Assembly (NCBI RefSeq): GCF_000980885.2
Contig: NZ_LBDA02000013.1
Span: forward strand, 1 to 40,890
Direction of reading: 5' to 3'
Length of the DNA stretch: 40,890 nucleotides
DNA from: Streptomyces malaysiense
Lineage (GTDB): Bacteria; Actinomycetota; Actinomycetes; Streptomycetales; Streptomycetaceae
Shown here: in pieces, positions 11,037 to 19,430 of the stretch
Layout: each line of letters opens with the position of its first letter
Numbering within the stretch: the stretch's first letter is position 1
Program-made: the position numbers and the translations under genes
Notes under the pieces: model-generated
Databases searched by the model: none
What the model was told of the DNA's origin: nothing
What the model saw: only the letters and a program-made list of their open reading frames with translations

Positions 11037-12356
11037 TCAGCCGGCCCGCGCGAGCCGGTCCGTGAACTCGCGTTGGCGTTCGGCCTCGGCCGGGGTGGTG
11101 GCGATGCGGCTCGTGGTGTGACGCAGGACGGGCGGGGCCATGACCGAGGTCACGACGGCGACGAGCACGATCACGGTGTACGAGGCGGTGTTCAGGACGC
11201 CGAGGCTCAGCCCCACCGAGGCCAGCACGATCTCCACCAGTCCGCGTGCGTTGAGTCCGGCCCCGATGGCGACGGACTCCGTGTGGCCGAGGCGTCCCGC
11301 ACGGGCCCCCAGATAGCCCCCGGCGAACTTGGCTCCGACGGCCACGGCCAGCGTGACCACCGCGGCGAGCAGCACCGGGGGGCGGGCCAGCGTGGTCAGA
11401 TCCACCTGGAGCCCGGACGCCGCGAGGAAGAGCGGAGCCAGCGTCGCCATGACGAAGGTCCGTAGGGAGTCGAGGGACCGGCGGCCGGCCCCGCCGAGGG
11501 AACCCACCACGATGCCGCACAGGAAGGCTCCGAGCACGGGCTCCATGCCCAGCGCGTGGGTCCCCGCGGCCGACAGCAGGATCAGCACGACGACGGCGGA
11601 GAGTCCGAGGCCGGGCTGTGCGTGTTCCAGCGGGCGCAGCACCCGGGCGGCCAGCGGACGCAGGACGAGGACGGTGGCGGCCAGTACGAGCAGGAGGCAG
11701 CCGGCGGACTCGGCGAGCACACCCGCGCGCAGGCCGTGCGTCGCCATCGCCGAGACGACCGAGAGCAGCAGCCATCCGACGATGTCGCTGACGGCGGCCG
11801 AGCCGACGATCATCTGGCCCACGTCGCGGTGCAGGAGACCCATGTCGAGCAGCGTCTTGGCGATCACCGGAAGGGCGCTCACCGCCACGGCCACGCCGAT
11901 GAACAGGGCGAAGGTCACCTCACCACCCGCACCGCCCGCCATCGAGACCGGCAGCAGCAGGCCCAGGGCGAACCCGAGAGCCAGCGGCAGCAGCACGCTC
12001 CCGACGCTGACCAGGCCGACGGTACGGCGCTCGCGCCGCAGCAGCCCCAGATCGATGTGGGCACCGGTGATGGCCACCAGCAGCAGCACCCCCAGCTGGG
12101 AGACCGCGTTCAGCAGATGCGTCTGTTCCGGATCGCGCGGCAGCAGCCATGCGGACAGCCCCGGAGCCACATTGCCGAACAGGGAGGGCCCGAGGACCAC
12201 CCCGCAGGCCAGCTCGCCCACCACGGGTGGCATGTTCAGGCGCGCGGCCACCCTGCCCAGCAGGGTGGCCGCGGTGATGAGCAGACTCAACTGCAGCAGG
12301 AAGAGCAGCATCTGGTGGTCCGACAGGCCGGGCACGGGAGCGGTGGAGAGCGTCAC
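11037..12356 (-). CDS. CPA2-type cation/proton antiporter (KefB/NapA-like)
   Basis: About 439 aa, almost wholly hydrophobic, with roughly 12-13 membrane segments. The family signature is seen in the N-terminal half (MPPVVGELACGVVLGPSLFG) and around ITGAHIDLGLLRRE; a discontinuous-helix region ALFIGVAVAVSALPVIAKTL and a conserved NARGLVEIVLA block follow. There is no C-terminal KTN/TrkA domain. I chose GTG at 12356, nine bases after GGAG; a TTG at 12371 is possible. Antiporters of this family recur in actinobacterial peptide-antibiotic clusters, where export or self-protection has been suggested (established association, mechanism unclear). It lies 45 bp after the thioesterase stop and 35 bp before the protease, consistent with one operon. 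Confidence 0.92.
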   Translation of the reverse strand: MTLSTAPVPGLSDHQMLLFLLQLSLLITAATLLGRVAARLNMPPVVGELACGVVLGPSLFGNVAPGLSAWLLPRDPEQTHLLNAVSQLGVLLLVAITGAHIDLGLLRRERRTVGLVSVGSVLLPLALGFALGLLLPVSMAGGAGGEVTFALFIGVAVAVSALPVIAKTLLDMGLLHRDVGQMIVGSAAVSDIVGWLLLSVVSAMATHGLRAGVLAESAGCLLLVLAATVLVLRPLAARVLRPLEHAQPGLGLSAVVVLILLSAAGTHALGMEPVLGAFLCGIVVGSLGGAGRRSLDSLRTFVMATLAPLFLAASGLQVDLTTLARPPVLLAAVVTLAVAVGAKFAGGYLGARAGRLGHTESVAIGAGLNARGLVEIVLASVGLSLGVLNTASYTVIVLVAVVTSVMAPPVLRHTTSRIATTPAEAERQREFTDRLARAG

Positions 12357-12401
12357 GGCGTCTGACTCCAAGAGGTGGGTGGCCGGGGCGGACCTGGCGA
12401 C

Positions 12402-13097
12402 TCATCGCCCGGACAGGACGGACAGCAGTACATTGGCGACGCCGGAGGGATTGCCCTCGGACAGCAGGTGGCCGCCGGGCAGCAGCTCGAACGCACAGTG
12501 GCCCGTCGTGTGCCGGGCCCACCCGGAGAGCCCGGACAGTGAGCGGTCGTCCGTGCCGGCCACCACCGTCAGGTCCCCCGGCACCGTCGTCGCGCCGGCG
12601 GTCTCGACGAAGGAGCGGGACAGCAGCAGATCGGCCCGGATCATCGGGTAGGCCCCCACGAGCAGCTCCGGATCGCCCAGCACCTCGTCGGGGATCACGC
12701 CTCCCATGGCGGTCAGGGTCGCGACCGCCGCCCGCGGCGTCGCGACGTCCTCGTCGGCCACGACGCGCCGGCCGGCCGGCGGCACGTTGGAGGCGACGAC
12801 CAGGCGGGGCCCTCGCCCTTCGCCCAGCGCCGCCACCAGGGCCAGCCCGACGTAGGCGCCGAGGCTCTCGCCGTAGACGACGTCGACCCGGCCGCCGAGC
12901 TGCGCGAGCGCGTCCGCCACGACGGCCCGCGCGTCCGTCGCGAAGTCCTGCGCGTACCGGCGCCCGTGCCCGGGAAGTTCCAGAGCCCTGACGTCGATCC
13001 CGGCCGGCAGGGCGCGGCGCAGCCTCCGGAAGTAGCCCGCTCCGCAGCACGACGGCGGGACGAGGGCGATCACGGGTCTGCCCGGCTCGGTCCCCAT
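12402..13097 (-). CDS. Type II thioesterase (alpha/beta hydrolase)
   Basis: 231 aa, slightly shorter than the usual 240-260 aa of GrsT/RifR-type editing thioesterases. The order of motifs fits: ELPGHGRR near residue 40, nucleophile Ser78 in GESLG, acid in AGTDD at 183-184, and His210 in PGGHLL. The nucleophile motif is GESLG rather than the common GHSMG. Such enzymes clear mis-primed or stalled acyl groups from carrier proteins; in SyrC-like systems a related fold moves the chlorinated aminoacyl group between carriers, but those use Cys, and here the residue is Ser. The start ATG at 13097 has a weak GGTGG upstream and follows the chlorinase stop by 38 bp. It most likely serves the adjacent carrier protein or the NRPS. 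Confidence 0.9.
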   Translation of the reverse strand: MGTEPGRPVIALVPPSCCGAGYFRRLRRALPAGIDVRALELPGHGRRYAQDFATDARAVVADALAQLGGRVDVVYGESLGAYVGLALVAALGEGRGPRLVVASNVPPAGRRVVADEDVATPRAAVATLTAMGGVIPDEVLGDPELLVGAYPMIRADLLLSRSFVETAGATTVPGDLTVVAGTDDRSLSGLSGWARHTTGHCAFELLPGGHLLSEGNPSGVANVLLSVLSGR

Positions 13098-13135
13098 CGG
13101 GTCCGCACCACCGGTCCCGGCCCGGTGCGAGGCCG

Positions 13136-14101
13136 TCAGCGGGCCGCCACCGTACGGATCGGCGTCCCGCGGAGCGTCTCGGTGACGATCCTGTTGTGGC
13201 CGTGGTCGTCGGCCCCCCGGGCGAGGACGGCGCCCCACCTGTCCAGCGAGATGCTGCCCCCGTACTCCTCGATGTGGTCCGTGTCCGGGTACACCCGCAC
13301 CTTGGTGGGGACGTAGCGCGTGGCGAAGCCCATGCGGTAGTCCTTGCCCGTGCTGACGTTGGGGAGGGAGGCGTGCATGAGCGTCGACCAGAAGATGACG
13401 CACTGGCCGCGCTTCATGACCAGGGAGTACGCGTCCTCCTCGTTCGGCTTCCAGCCGGGGTCGACCTGGAGCTGGCGGTAGTCGTAGCCGAAGAATCCGC
13501 GTGGGACGCCGTCCTTGATCTCCGCGTTGATTCGCCCCTCGTCGAACTCCATCTGCTTGGTCTCGTCGTAGTTCATCTTGTTCTGCGTGCCCGGGATGAT
13601 CTGCAGGCAGCCGTTCTCGCGGGTGGAGTCCGTGAACGCCGTCCACACGGTGATGGTGCCGGCGCCGAAGTCGTTCTCCGACTCGCCGGGCCACAGCAGC
13701 TGGGGCTTGCCGCTGGCATTGGCGAAGGTGTCCGCCTGGTGCCAGTCGGTGCCCTCGTCGCCGGGATACTTGGGGAAGAACTCCGAGCGCCAGCAGAGCA
13801 GATCGGGACCGAGGATCGACGCCACGCGGTCCACGATCTTCTGATTGCAGACGTGCTCCGCGAGCAGATCGATGTCGAGGTGCCGGTCGTAGTTGAAGAT
13901 GTTCGGCGCGCCGACGCTCGCGTCGACCTCCGGATACGCGGCGTGGCCGCGGTCCAGCGTCTCCCGGTGGACCTGCTTCCACAGCTGGTCCATCTCCTCG
14001 GGGGTGTAGACGGTGATCGGACCGATGTAGCCGTTCTTGTGGAAGAACGCGAGTTCGTCGTCGGACAGGGACAGGGTCCGCTGCTCGATGCTGGTTGCCA
14101 T
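13136..14101 (-). CDS. SyrB2-family non-heme Fe(II)/2-oxoglutarate chlorinase
   Basis: 321 aa, close in length and sequence to SyrB2 of Pseudomonas syringae as I remember it; long blocks such as [20 protein letters not shown] and [12 protein letters not shown] are shared. The iron site carries the halogenase hallmark: His121-Gln-Ala123 (HXA in place of the HXD/E of hydroxylases) and distal His243, with Arg256 placed to bind 2-oxoglutarate. The family chlorinates an unactivated sp3 carbon of an aminoacyl group held as a thioester on a carrier protein (Thr in SyrB2, aminobutyrate in CytC3). The gene is 21 bp downstream of a stand-alone carrier protein, its likely substrate-bearing partner. AAGGAAGG precedes ATG 14101. 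The substrate amino acid cannot be read from sequence, and cryptic chlorination leading to a cyclopropane or vinyl product is possible. Confidence 0.96.
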   Translation of the reverse strand: MATSIEQRTLSLSDDELAFFHKNGYIGPITVYTPEEMDQLWKQVHRETLDRGHAAYPEVDASVGAPNIFNYDRHLDIDLLAEHVCNQKIVDRVASILGPDLLCWRSEFFPKYPGDEGTDWHQADTFANASGKPQLLWPGESENDFGAGTITVWTAFTDSTRENGCLQIIPGTQNKMNYDETKQMEFDEGRINAEIKDGVPRGFFGYDYRQLQVDPGWKPNEEDAYSLVMKRGQCVIFWSTLMHASLPNVSTGKDYRMGFATRYVPTKVRVYPDTDHIEEYGGSISLDRWGAVLARGADDHGHNRIVTETLRGTPIRTVAAR

Positions 14102-14122
14102 GCTGTGCCTTCCTTGCTTCGG

Positions 14123-14395
14123 CTATGCGTGCGACTGGACCGGTTGCGCCTTGGCCACGGCCGTGGAGAGGGGCTCGTCGTAGGCGACCTTCATATCGAG
14201 GTTCACCGCGAACGAATCGGCGAGGAACCTGTTGAGCCGGGCGAATGCGAGTGAATGTCCGCCGATGTCAAGGAAGTTGTCCGACGCGGAGATCTCGGGA
14301 TCTTCCAGCTCTGTGCGGAGCCAATCGATCGTGGCGCGTTCCAGTTCGGCCGCGTCGAGGGGCCGGGTCGTGTCGTGATTCGTGGAAGACGGCAT
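14123..14395 (-). CDS. Stand-alone peptidyl carrier protein
   Basis: 90 aa. The phosphopantetheine attachment motif DNFLDIGGHSLAFARL places the modified serine at residue 48. The length equals one carrier domain with short tails, and no other domain is fused. ATG 14395 follows AAGGA at good spacing. It is the first gene of the minus-strand operon and sits directly upstream of the chlorinase, as with discrete carriers CytC2 and CmaD in other halogenating systems (known precedents). It probably holds the amino acid during chlorination. The adenylation enzyme that would load it is not in the window, so loading must come from a gene elsewhere or from an NRPS module. Confidence 0.93.
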   Translation of the reverse strand: MPSSTNHDTTRPLDAAELERATIDWLRTELEDPEISASDNFLDIGGHSLAFARLNRFLADSFAVNLDMKVAYDEPLSTAVAKAQPVQSHA

Positions 14396-14801
14396 GGGAC
14401 CATCCTTCTGCGATTTCTGATGGGTAGCGCCTATTGCCTGGCGTCGAACCGACGTCGAACATACCTGTGGGCAGGGAGATTTGAACAAGGTGTGTCCTGT
14501 TGCCGGGACACCGGACGGCCCGGCGACAGCCGCGATCTACCCCTTGCCGACTTTCCCTCCTATAGTTCGGTGCAGCACCCGACCCCCTTTCAGGAGAAGG
14601 GGCGGGGTATTCCGATTGCTTCCGCGGCGGCCGCCGGAAATATGGCGTGCAGGGGTGCTGCGATGAAGTGAGAGCCGCCCGCTCCGGCAAGCGATCCGAG
14701 ACGGAGTACTGGGCAGTCGGAATACCTCGGAACGCTGGAGCCTTTCGCTCCCGGAGTATCAAGTCGTTGCCAACAGTGCGGATTTTGTGAGGGAGATTCA
14801 T
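14396..14801. promoter_or_regulatory. Divergent promoter region between carrier-protein operon and P450
   Basis: These 406 bases separate genes transcribed outward in both directions, so both promoters should lie here. The stretch is lower in GC than its neighbours. It contains a short inverted repeat GTGTCC/GGACAC near 14493-14512 and a hairpin-like CCCCTT/AAGGGG pair near 14582-14600. A TATAGT-like hexamer lies near 14560. I see no certain -35/-10 pair and no convincing ORF. Confidence 0.5.
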
Positions 14802-16025
14802 ATGACCGAGGTACTCCCAGAGGCGATCTGGCTGCCCAGCGAACGGGCCGGCGGCTGCCCCTACAACCCGCCCGAGCAGCTGGCCGAGATCCGGGAGAAG
14901 ACGCCCCTGAGCCGGATCCACTACTCGGGCGACGTGGACGGCTGGCTGGTCACCAGCCACGCGCTGACCCGGCAGATCCTCGCCGACCCCCGCTTCAGCA
15001 GCGGCAGCAACCACCACCGCGCGCCCATCCCCGGCGCCCCGTCGATGGAGAACCCGCCGCCCGCGCCGCGCGGCTTCCTCGCCCTGATGGACCCCCCGGA
15101 CCACACCCGCTACCGGCGCCAGCTCACCGGTCAGTTCACCGTCCGCCGGATGCGGCAGCTGACCGACCGCATCGAGGAGATCACCACCGAGTGCCTCGAC
15201 GCCATGGAGCAGCGGGAGGGGACCGTCGACCTGGTCGACGCGTTCACCCGCCGCATCCCCGGGGTCGTCATCGCCGAGCTGCTCGGCCTCAGCTACGACG
15301 ACCGGCAGGCGTTCACCGACCTCGTCGACCACATGCACTCCCTGGGGCGCGAGAAGGCGTCCATCGAGGAGCAGACCAAGGCGTTCCTGGCGGTACGCGG
15401 GTTCATGAGCGAGCTGATGCTCGCCAAGCGTGAGAACCCCACCGACGACCTGTTCAGCGGGCTCGCCACCAGCGAGTTCAGCGACGACGAGATCATCAAC
15501 CTCGGCCTCACCCTGCTCGGCGCGGGCCTGGACACGGTCGCGGGCACCCTCGCCCTCGGCGTCCTCGCGCTGCTGAACAACCCCGAGCAGTACGCACTGC
15601 TCGGCAAGGCCGAGGACGACGAGACGGTCGCGCGCGCCGTGGAGGAACTGCTCCGCTTCACCACGGTGCTTCCGTTCCTGCAGCGCAGCGCGCTCGAGGA
15701 CGTGGAGATCGACGGCCACGTCGTCAAGGCCGGGGAGATGGTCACCCTGTCCACGGCCGCCGCCAACCGCGACGCCGACAAGTTCGGCGCGCCCGACGAA
15801 CTCGACATCACCCGCTCCGCGCGCGGACACGTGTCCTTCGGCCACGGCATCCACCAGTGCGTCGCGCAGCAGCTCGCCCGGGTCGAGCTCCAGGTGGCCT
15901 TCCCCGCCCTGGCCCGCCGCTTCCCGACGCTGCGCCTGGCCGTCGCGCCCGAGGACGTGCCGGTGCGCGACGAGGTCGCCTTCTACGGGCTGTGGAGCCT
16001 GCCGGTCACCTGGGACCGGGGATAA
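14802..16025 (+). CDS. Cytochrome P450
   Basis: 407 aa, a soluble bacterial P450. Visible motifs: ALMDPPDHTRYRR (C-helix), I-helix LLGAGLDTVAG with the acid-Thr pair, ExxR in VEELLRF, and heme loop FGHGIHQCVAQQLARVE with the ligand Cys353. The residue two after the cysteine is Ala where the family usually has Gly, and the residue after the I-helix Thr is Val. The start is ATG 14802, six bases after GAGGGAG; a GTG at 14787 overlaps that site and is less likely. It probably hydroxylates a free or carrier-bound amino acid or the finished peptide (inference). Electron partners such as ferredoxin are not nearby. It ends 67 bp before a strong hairpin. Confidence 0.95.
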   Translation: MTEVLPEAIWLPSERAGGCPYNPPEQLAEIREKTPLSRIHYSGDVDGWLVTSHALTRQILADPRFSSGSNHHRAPIPGAPSMENPPPAPRGFLALMDPPDHTRYRRQLTGQFTVRRMRQLTDRIEEITTECLDAMEQREGTVDLVDAFTRRIPGVVIAELLGLSYDDRQAFTDLVDHMHSLGREKASIEEQTKAFLAVRGFMSELMLAKRENPTDDLFSGLATSEFSDDEIINLGLTLLGAGLDTVAGTLALGVLALLNNPEQYALLGKAEDDETVARAVEELLRFTTVLPFLQRSALEDVEIDGHVVKAGEMVTLSTAAANRDADKFGAPDELDITRSARGHVSFGHGIHQCVAQQLARVELQVAFPALARRFPTLRLAVAPEDVPVRDEVAFYGLWSLPVTWDRG

Positions 16026-16092
16026 CACTCCGCCGCCCGCCACGGCGGACCGCGCGGGAGCGAACATCCCCCGTCAGTTCCCGGCGGTCCCA

Positions 16093-16138
16093 CGAGCGGC
16101 CCCGCGGATCGTCACCCGACGATCCGCGGGGCCGCTCG
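16093..16138. terminator. 21-bp perfect inverted repeat after the P450
   Basis: Arms 16093-16113 and 16118-16138 match perfectly across a 4-nt loop (ACCC). The repeat ends only 61 bases before the aminotransferase start codon, so it either fully terminates P450 transcription, requiring a promoter in 16139-16199, or acts as a partial terminator that lowers aminotransferase expression. Confidence 0.85.
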
Positions 16139-16199
16139 CATGCCCCCGAGGACCCGGGCGCGCCCGCCCGCGGTCGACACCGACGAAGGGACACGGAAC

Positions 16200-17561
16200 A
16201 TGGCCACTGCCCGCACCCGGCGGGAGCGCACCGCCGAGCAGATCACCGCGGACGACCGCGCGCACGTCTTCCACCCCTGGGCGGCCCAGGACCTCATCGC
16301 CCCGCTCGCGGTGGCCGGCGCCCAGGGCTCGTACTTCTGGGACCACGACGCCAACCGCTACCTCGACTTCAGCAGCGGCCTCGTCTTCACCAACCTCGGC
16401 TACCAGCACCCGGCCGTCGTCGCGGCCGTCCAGGAACAGGCCGCCCGGCTGGCGACCTTCGCGCCGGGGTTCGCCGTCGAGGCACGGTCGCAGGCAGCGC
16501 GGCTGATCGCCGAGCGCACACCGGGCGAGCTGAACCGGATCCTGTTCACCAACGGCGGCGCCGAGGCGGTGGAGAACGCCGTCCGGCTCGCCCGGCTGCA
16601 CACCGGGCGGCACAAGGTGCTCTCCGCCTACCGCTCCTACCACGGCGCGACCGGTACCGCGATCAATCTGACCGGTGACCCGCGGCGCTGGCCGAGCGAC
16701 CAGGGAACGGCGGGCGCCGTCCGCTTCTGGGCACCGTTCCCCTACCGCTCGCCGTTCCACAGCGACAGCGCCGAGCAGGAGTGCGAGCGGGCCCTCCAGC
16801 ACCTGGACGACACCCTCGCCTTCGAAGGGCCGTCCACCATCGCGGCGCTGATCCTGGAGACGATCCCGGGCACCGCCGGCATCATGGTGCCGCCGGCCGG
16901 CTATCTCGCGGGAGTCCGCGAACTGTGCGACCGCCACGGCATCGTGTTCATCCTCGACGAAGTCATGACCGGCTTCGGCCGCACCGGCGCCTGGTTCGCC
17001 GCCGACCACTTCGGTGTCGTACCCGATCTCCTGACCTTCGCCAAGGGCGTCAACTCCGGGTACGTGCCCCTCGGTGGCGTCGCGATCAGCGAGGAGATCG
17101 CGGCCACCTTCGGCCGCCGCCCCTATCCCGGGGGCCTGACCTACTCCGGGCACCCCCTCGCCTGCGCAGCCGCCGTCGCGACCATCGAGGTGATGTCCGC
17201 GCAGGACGTGGTGGGGCGTGCCCGGCGCATCGGCGCCGAGGTGATCGGCCCGGGACTGCGCGCGCTGGCCGAGCGGCACCCCAGCGTCGGCGAGGTGCGC
17301 GGTCTCGGCGCCTTCTGGGCGGTCGAACTGGTGCGTGACCGGGCGAGCCGCGATCCCCTCGTCCCCTACAACGCCACCGGTACGGCCGCGGCCCCCATGG
17401 CGCGGTTCACGTCCGCCTGCCGCGAGCGCGGCCTGTGGCCCTTCGTGCACATGAACCGCACGCACGTCGTCCCGCCCTGCACGGTCACCGAGGCCGAGGT
17501 GAAGGAAGGGCTGGCGGTCCTCGACGAGGCCCTGGCCGTCACCGACGCGTACGTGGTGTGA
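16200..17561 (+). CDS. Class III PLP-dependent aminotransferase
   Basis: 453 aa. It has the class III layout: TNGGAEAVENAVRLAR (phosphate cup), YHGATG, FILDEVMTGFGRTG with the PLP-ring Asp, and the Schiff-base Lys282 in TFAKGVNSGY. Length is normal. The ATG at 16200 follows GAAGGGA; an in-frame ATG at 16140 lies at the edge of the hairpin and lacks a good ribosome site. The family moves amino groups between omega- or alpha-amino donors and keto acids or aldehydes, and nearest relatives seem to be taurine/beta-alanine:pyruvate-like enzymes (low confidence). In the cluster it may make an unusual amino-acid precursor, or it may act on a P450-oxidised side chain. The exact substrate is unknown. 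Confidence 0.94.
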   Translation: MATARTRRERTAEQITADDRAHVFHPWAAQDLIAPLAVAGAQGSYFWDHDANRYLDFSSGLVFTNLGYQHPAVVAAVQEQAARLATFAPGFAVEARSQAARLIAERTPGELNRILFTNGGAEAVENAVRLARLHTGRHKVLSAYRSYHGATGTAINLTGDPRRWPSDQGTAGAVRFWAPFPYRSPFHSDSAEQECERALQHLDDTLAFEGPSTIAALILETIPGTAGIMVPPAGYLAGVRELCDRHGIVFILDEVMTGFGRTGAWFAADHFGVVPDLLTFAKGVNSGYVPLGGVAISEEIAATFGRRPYPGGLTYSGHPLACAAAVATIEVMSAQDVVGRARRIGAEVIGPGLRALAERHPSVGEVRGLGAFWAVELVRDRASRDPLVPYNATGTAAAPMARFTSACRERGLWPFVHMNRTHVVPPCTVTEAEVKEGLAVLDEALAVTDAYVV

Positions 17562-17575
17562 CCGTCCCCGTCGTC

Positions 17576-17641
17576 ACCGCACCGCACGAGAGCCACCCTG
17601 CCCCGGTCCGGCGGCGCAGGGTGGCTCTCGTACGGTGCGGT
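17576..17641. terminator. 26-bp inverted repeat between aminotransferase and ABC permease
   Basis: Arms 17576-17601 and 17616-17641 pair with one mismatch across a 14-nt loop; the inner 15 bp are perfect. It lies between convergent stop codons at 17561 and 17650, so it can terminate both transcripts. Confidence 0.85.
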
Positions 17642-17649
17642 GGCAGCGG

Positions 17650-18438
17650 TCAGCGTCCTCGCGCGTGAAACGCGGCGCGGGCCCAGACGAAGCCGACCAC
17701 GGTGATGCCGACGAGCCAGCCGAGCGCGATGTAGGCGCTGTCGCCGATGGCACTGCCCATCAGCAGGCCGCGCAGCGTGTCGATGACCGGTGTGAAGGGC
17801 TGGTACTCGGCGAACCAGCGCACCCCGTCCGGCATCGAGTCGGTGGGCACGAAGGCACTGCTGACCAGCGGCAGGATCTGCAGCGGCATGGCGGCGGTGT
17901 TGGCACTGCCGGGGTTCTTCGCGGCCGAGCCGAAGGCGATCATCAGCCAGGTCAGCGCGAAGCTGAGCAGCGCGAGGACACCGATGGCCGCGGCCCACTC
18001 GACCGGGGTGGCGGTGGGGCGGAATCCCATGGCGAGCGCCACCGCGAGTACGAGCGTCACCGTGGCCATGGTGCGCAGGAACCCGCCCAGCACGTGCCCG
18101 GTGAGCACCGCTCCGCGGGAGATGGCCATCGTGCGGAAGCGCTTGATGATGCCCTCGGTCAGGTCGACGCTGACCGTCACCGCCGTGCTGCCGCCGCCGT
18201 AACAGACCGTCAGCAGAACCATCGAGGGCGCGATGTAGTTCAGGTACCCGGTGCGGCCGGCCGCGGCGCCCCCGACCCCGGCCCCCAGGGCCCCGCCGAA
18301 GATGTAGACGAACATCAGCAGCAGCACGACCGGGGTCACCAGGCTGGAGATCAGCATGGCGGGGAACCGGATACCGTGCCGCAGGCTGCGGCGCAGCATC
18401 GTCATCGAGTCGCTCACGGAGTAGCTGAGGGTGCTCAT
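17650..18438 (-). CDS. ABC-2 type permease (DrrB-like)
   Basis: 262 aa with six predicted membrane segments, and the family signature seen as NIAPS-like YLNYIAPSMVLLTV, then DLTEGIIKRFRTMAISRGAVLTGHV in the cytoplasmic loop and AFVPTDSMPDGVRWFAEYQPFTPVIDTLRG near the C-terminus. It is the membrane half of an exporter of the daunorubicin-resistance type. Its ATG (18438) overlaps the TGA of the ATPase gene as ATGA, which indicates translational coupling and a two-subunit complex. Substrate is unknown; export of the NRPS product is an attractive but untested role, because the cassette has its own regulator. Confidence 0.94.
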   Translation of the reverse strand: MSTLSYSVSDSMTMLRRSLRHGIRFPAMLISSLVTPVVLLLMFVYIFGGALGAGVGGAAAGRTGYLNYIAPSMVLLTVCYGGGSTAVTVSVDLTEGIIKRFRTMAISRGAVLTGHVLGGFLRTMATVTLVLAVALAMGFRPTATPVEWAAAIGVLALLSFALTWLMIAFGSAAKNPGSANTAAMPLQILPLVSSAFVPTDSMPDGVRWFAEYQPFTPVIDTLRGLLMGSAIGDSAYIALGWLVGITVVGFVWARAAFHARGR

Positions 18439-19388
18439 CGGGCAGTCTCCTTCTGGCGGCGCGGAGCGGTGGTCAGGGCGAGGAACACATCGTCGAGGTC
18501 GGGGGTGTGGACGGTCAGTTCGGCCACGTCGACCGCGTTCTCCTCCAGGCGGGCGAGGAGGGCCCGCAGCGCCCCGACACTGCCGTCGTTGGGCACTTGC
18601 AGGGCGAGTGCGCCGCTGTCGCGCCGCGCCTCGCCGAGCACGTCCTGAGCCCGCTCCAGCTGCTGCTGCCCGGCGAACTCCAGGCGCACGTAGCTGCCCG
18701 GGACGCGCCGCTTGAGTTCGGTGGCCGTTCCCTGCGCCACCAGCCGGCCCTGGTCGAGCACCGCGATGAGGTCCGCCAGCTGGTCGGCCTCCTCCAGGTA
18801 CTGCGTCGTCAGGAAGATGGTGACGCCCTCCGAGACCAGGTTCCGGATCACGTCCCACATGGCGTGCCGGCTGCGCGGGTCGAGCCCGGTCGTCGGCTCG
18901 TCGAGGAAGATGACGGCCGGCCGCCGTACCAGGGTCATCGCCAGGTCGAGCCGGCGCCGCATGCCGCCCGAGTAGGCGAGGGCGCGCTGGGAGCCCGCCT
19001 CCGCGAGGTCGAACTGCTCCAGGAGTTCGTCGGCCCTGCGCCGTGCCTCCCGGCGGCCCAGATGGTGCAGGTCGGCCATCATGATGAGGTTCTCCCTGCC
19101 CGTGAGCAGGTTGTCCACCGACGAGAACTGGCCGGTGACACTGATGGCGCCGCGCACCCCGTCCGGGTCGCGCACCACGTCCTTGCCCGCCACCCGGATC
19201 TCACCGGCGTCCGCCTTGATGAGGGTGGTCAGGATCTCCACCGTGGTGGTCTTGCCCGCCCCGTTGGGACCCAGCAGCGAGAAGATCGAACCCGCCGCCA
19301 CCTCCAGGTCGATGCCGTCGAGAACCACCTTGTCGCCGTACGACTTGCTCAGGCCCGTGACGGTGATGGCCGATGGGGGAGTGGTCAC
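18435..19388 (-). CDS. ABC transporter ATP-binding protein (DrrA-like)
   Basis: 317 aa. Walker A is GPNGAGKTT, the signature is YSGGMRRRLDLA, Walker B is AVIFLDEPTTGLD, and the switch His is replaced by Gln in LTTQYLEEADQLAD, as is typical of the DrrA family. A C-terminal domain of about 90 residues follows. I chose GTG 19388 because GGAGGGG precedes it at ideal spacing; a further upstream ATG has none. It powers the adjacent permease. The gene follows the DUF4097 gene by 42 bp in the same operon. Confidence 0.95.
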   Translation of the reverse strand: MTTPPSAITVTGLSKSYGDKVVLDGIDLEVAAGSIFSLLGPNGAGKTTTVEILTTLIKADAGEIRVAGKDVVRDPDGVRGAISVTGQFSSVDNLLTGRENLIMMADLHHLGRREARRRADELLEQFDLAEAGSQRALAYSGGMRRRLDLAMTLVRRPAVIFLDEPTTGLDPRSRHAMWDVIRNLVSEGVTIFLTTQYLEEADQLADLIAVLDQGRLVAQGTATELKRRVPGSYVRLEFAGQQQLERAQDVLGEARRDSGALALQVPNDGSVGALRALLARLEENAVDVAELTVHTPDLDDVFLALTTAPRRQKETAR

Positions 19389-19430
19389 GTCCCCTCCTTC
19401 CGTGACTTCTTGCACGATGTGTGGTGTGGG

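Noticed and set aside
10021..11775. A 584-aa minus frame that would extend the protease upstream
   Set aside because: The extension is an out-of-frame reading of the antiporter gene; ATG 11001 with a good ribosome site and signal peptide fits better.
12402..13982. A continuous 526-aa minus frame covering thioesterase and chlorinase
   Set aside because: Only its last 231 residues are meaningful (the thioesterase); the upstream part is an out-of-frame reading of the chlorinase gene.
13136..14101. Phytanoyl-CoA-type hydroxylase
   Set aside because: The iron-ligand carboxylate is replaced by Ala123 and the sequence follows SyrB2 closely, so a halogenase is the better call.
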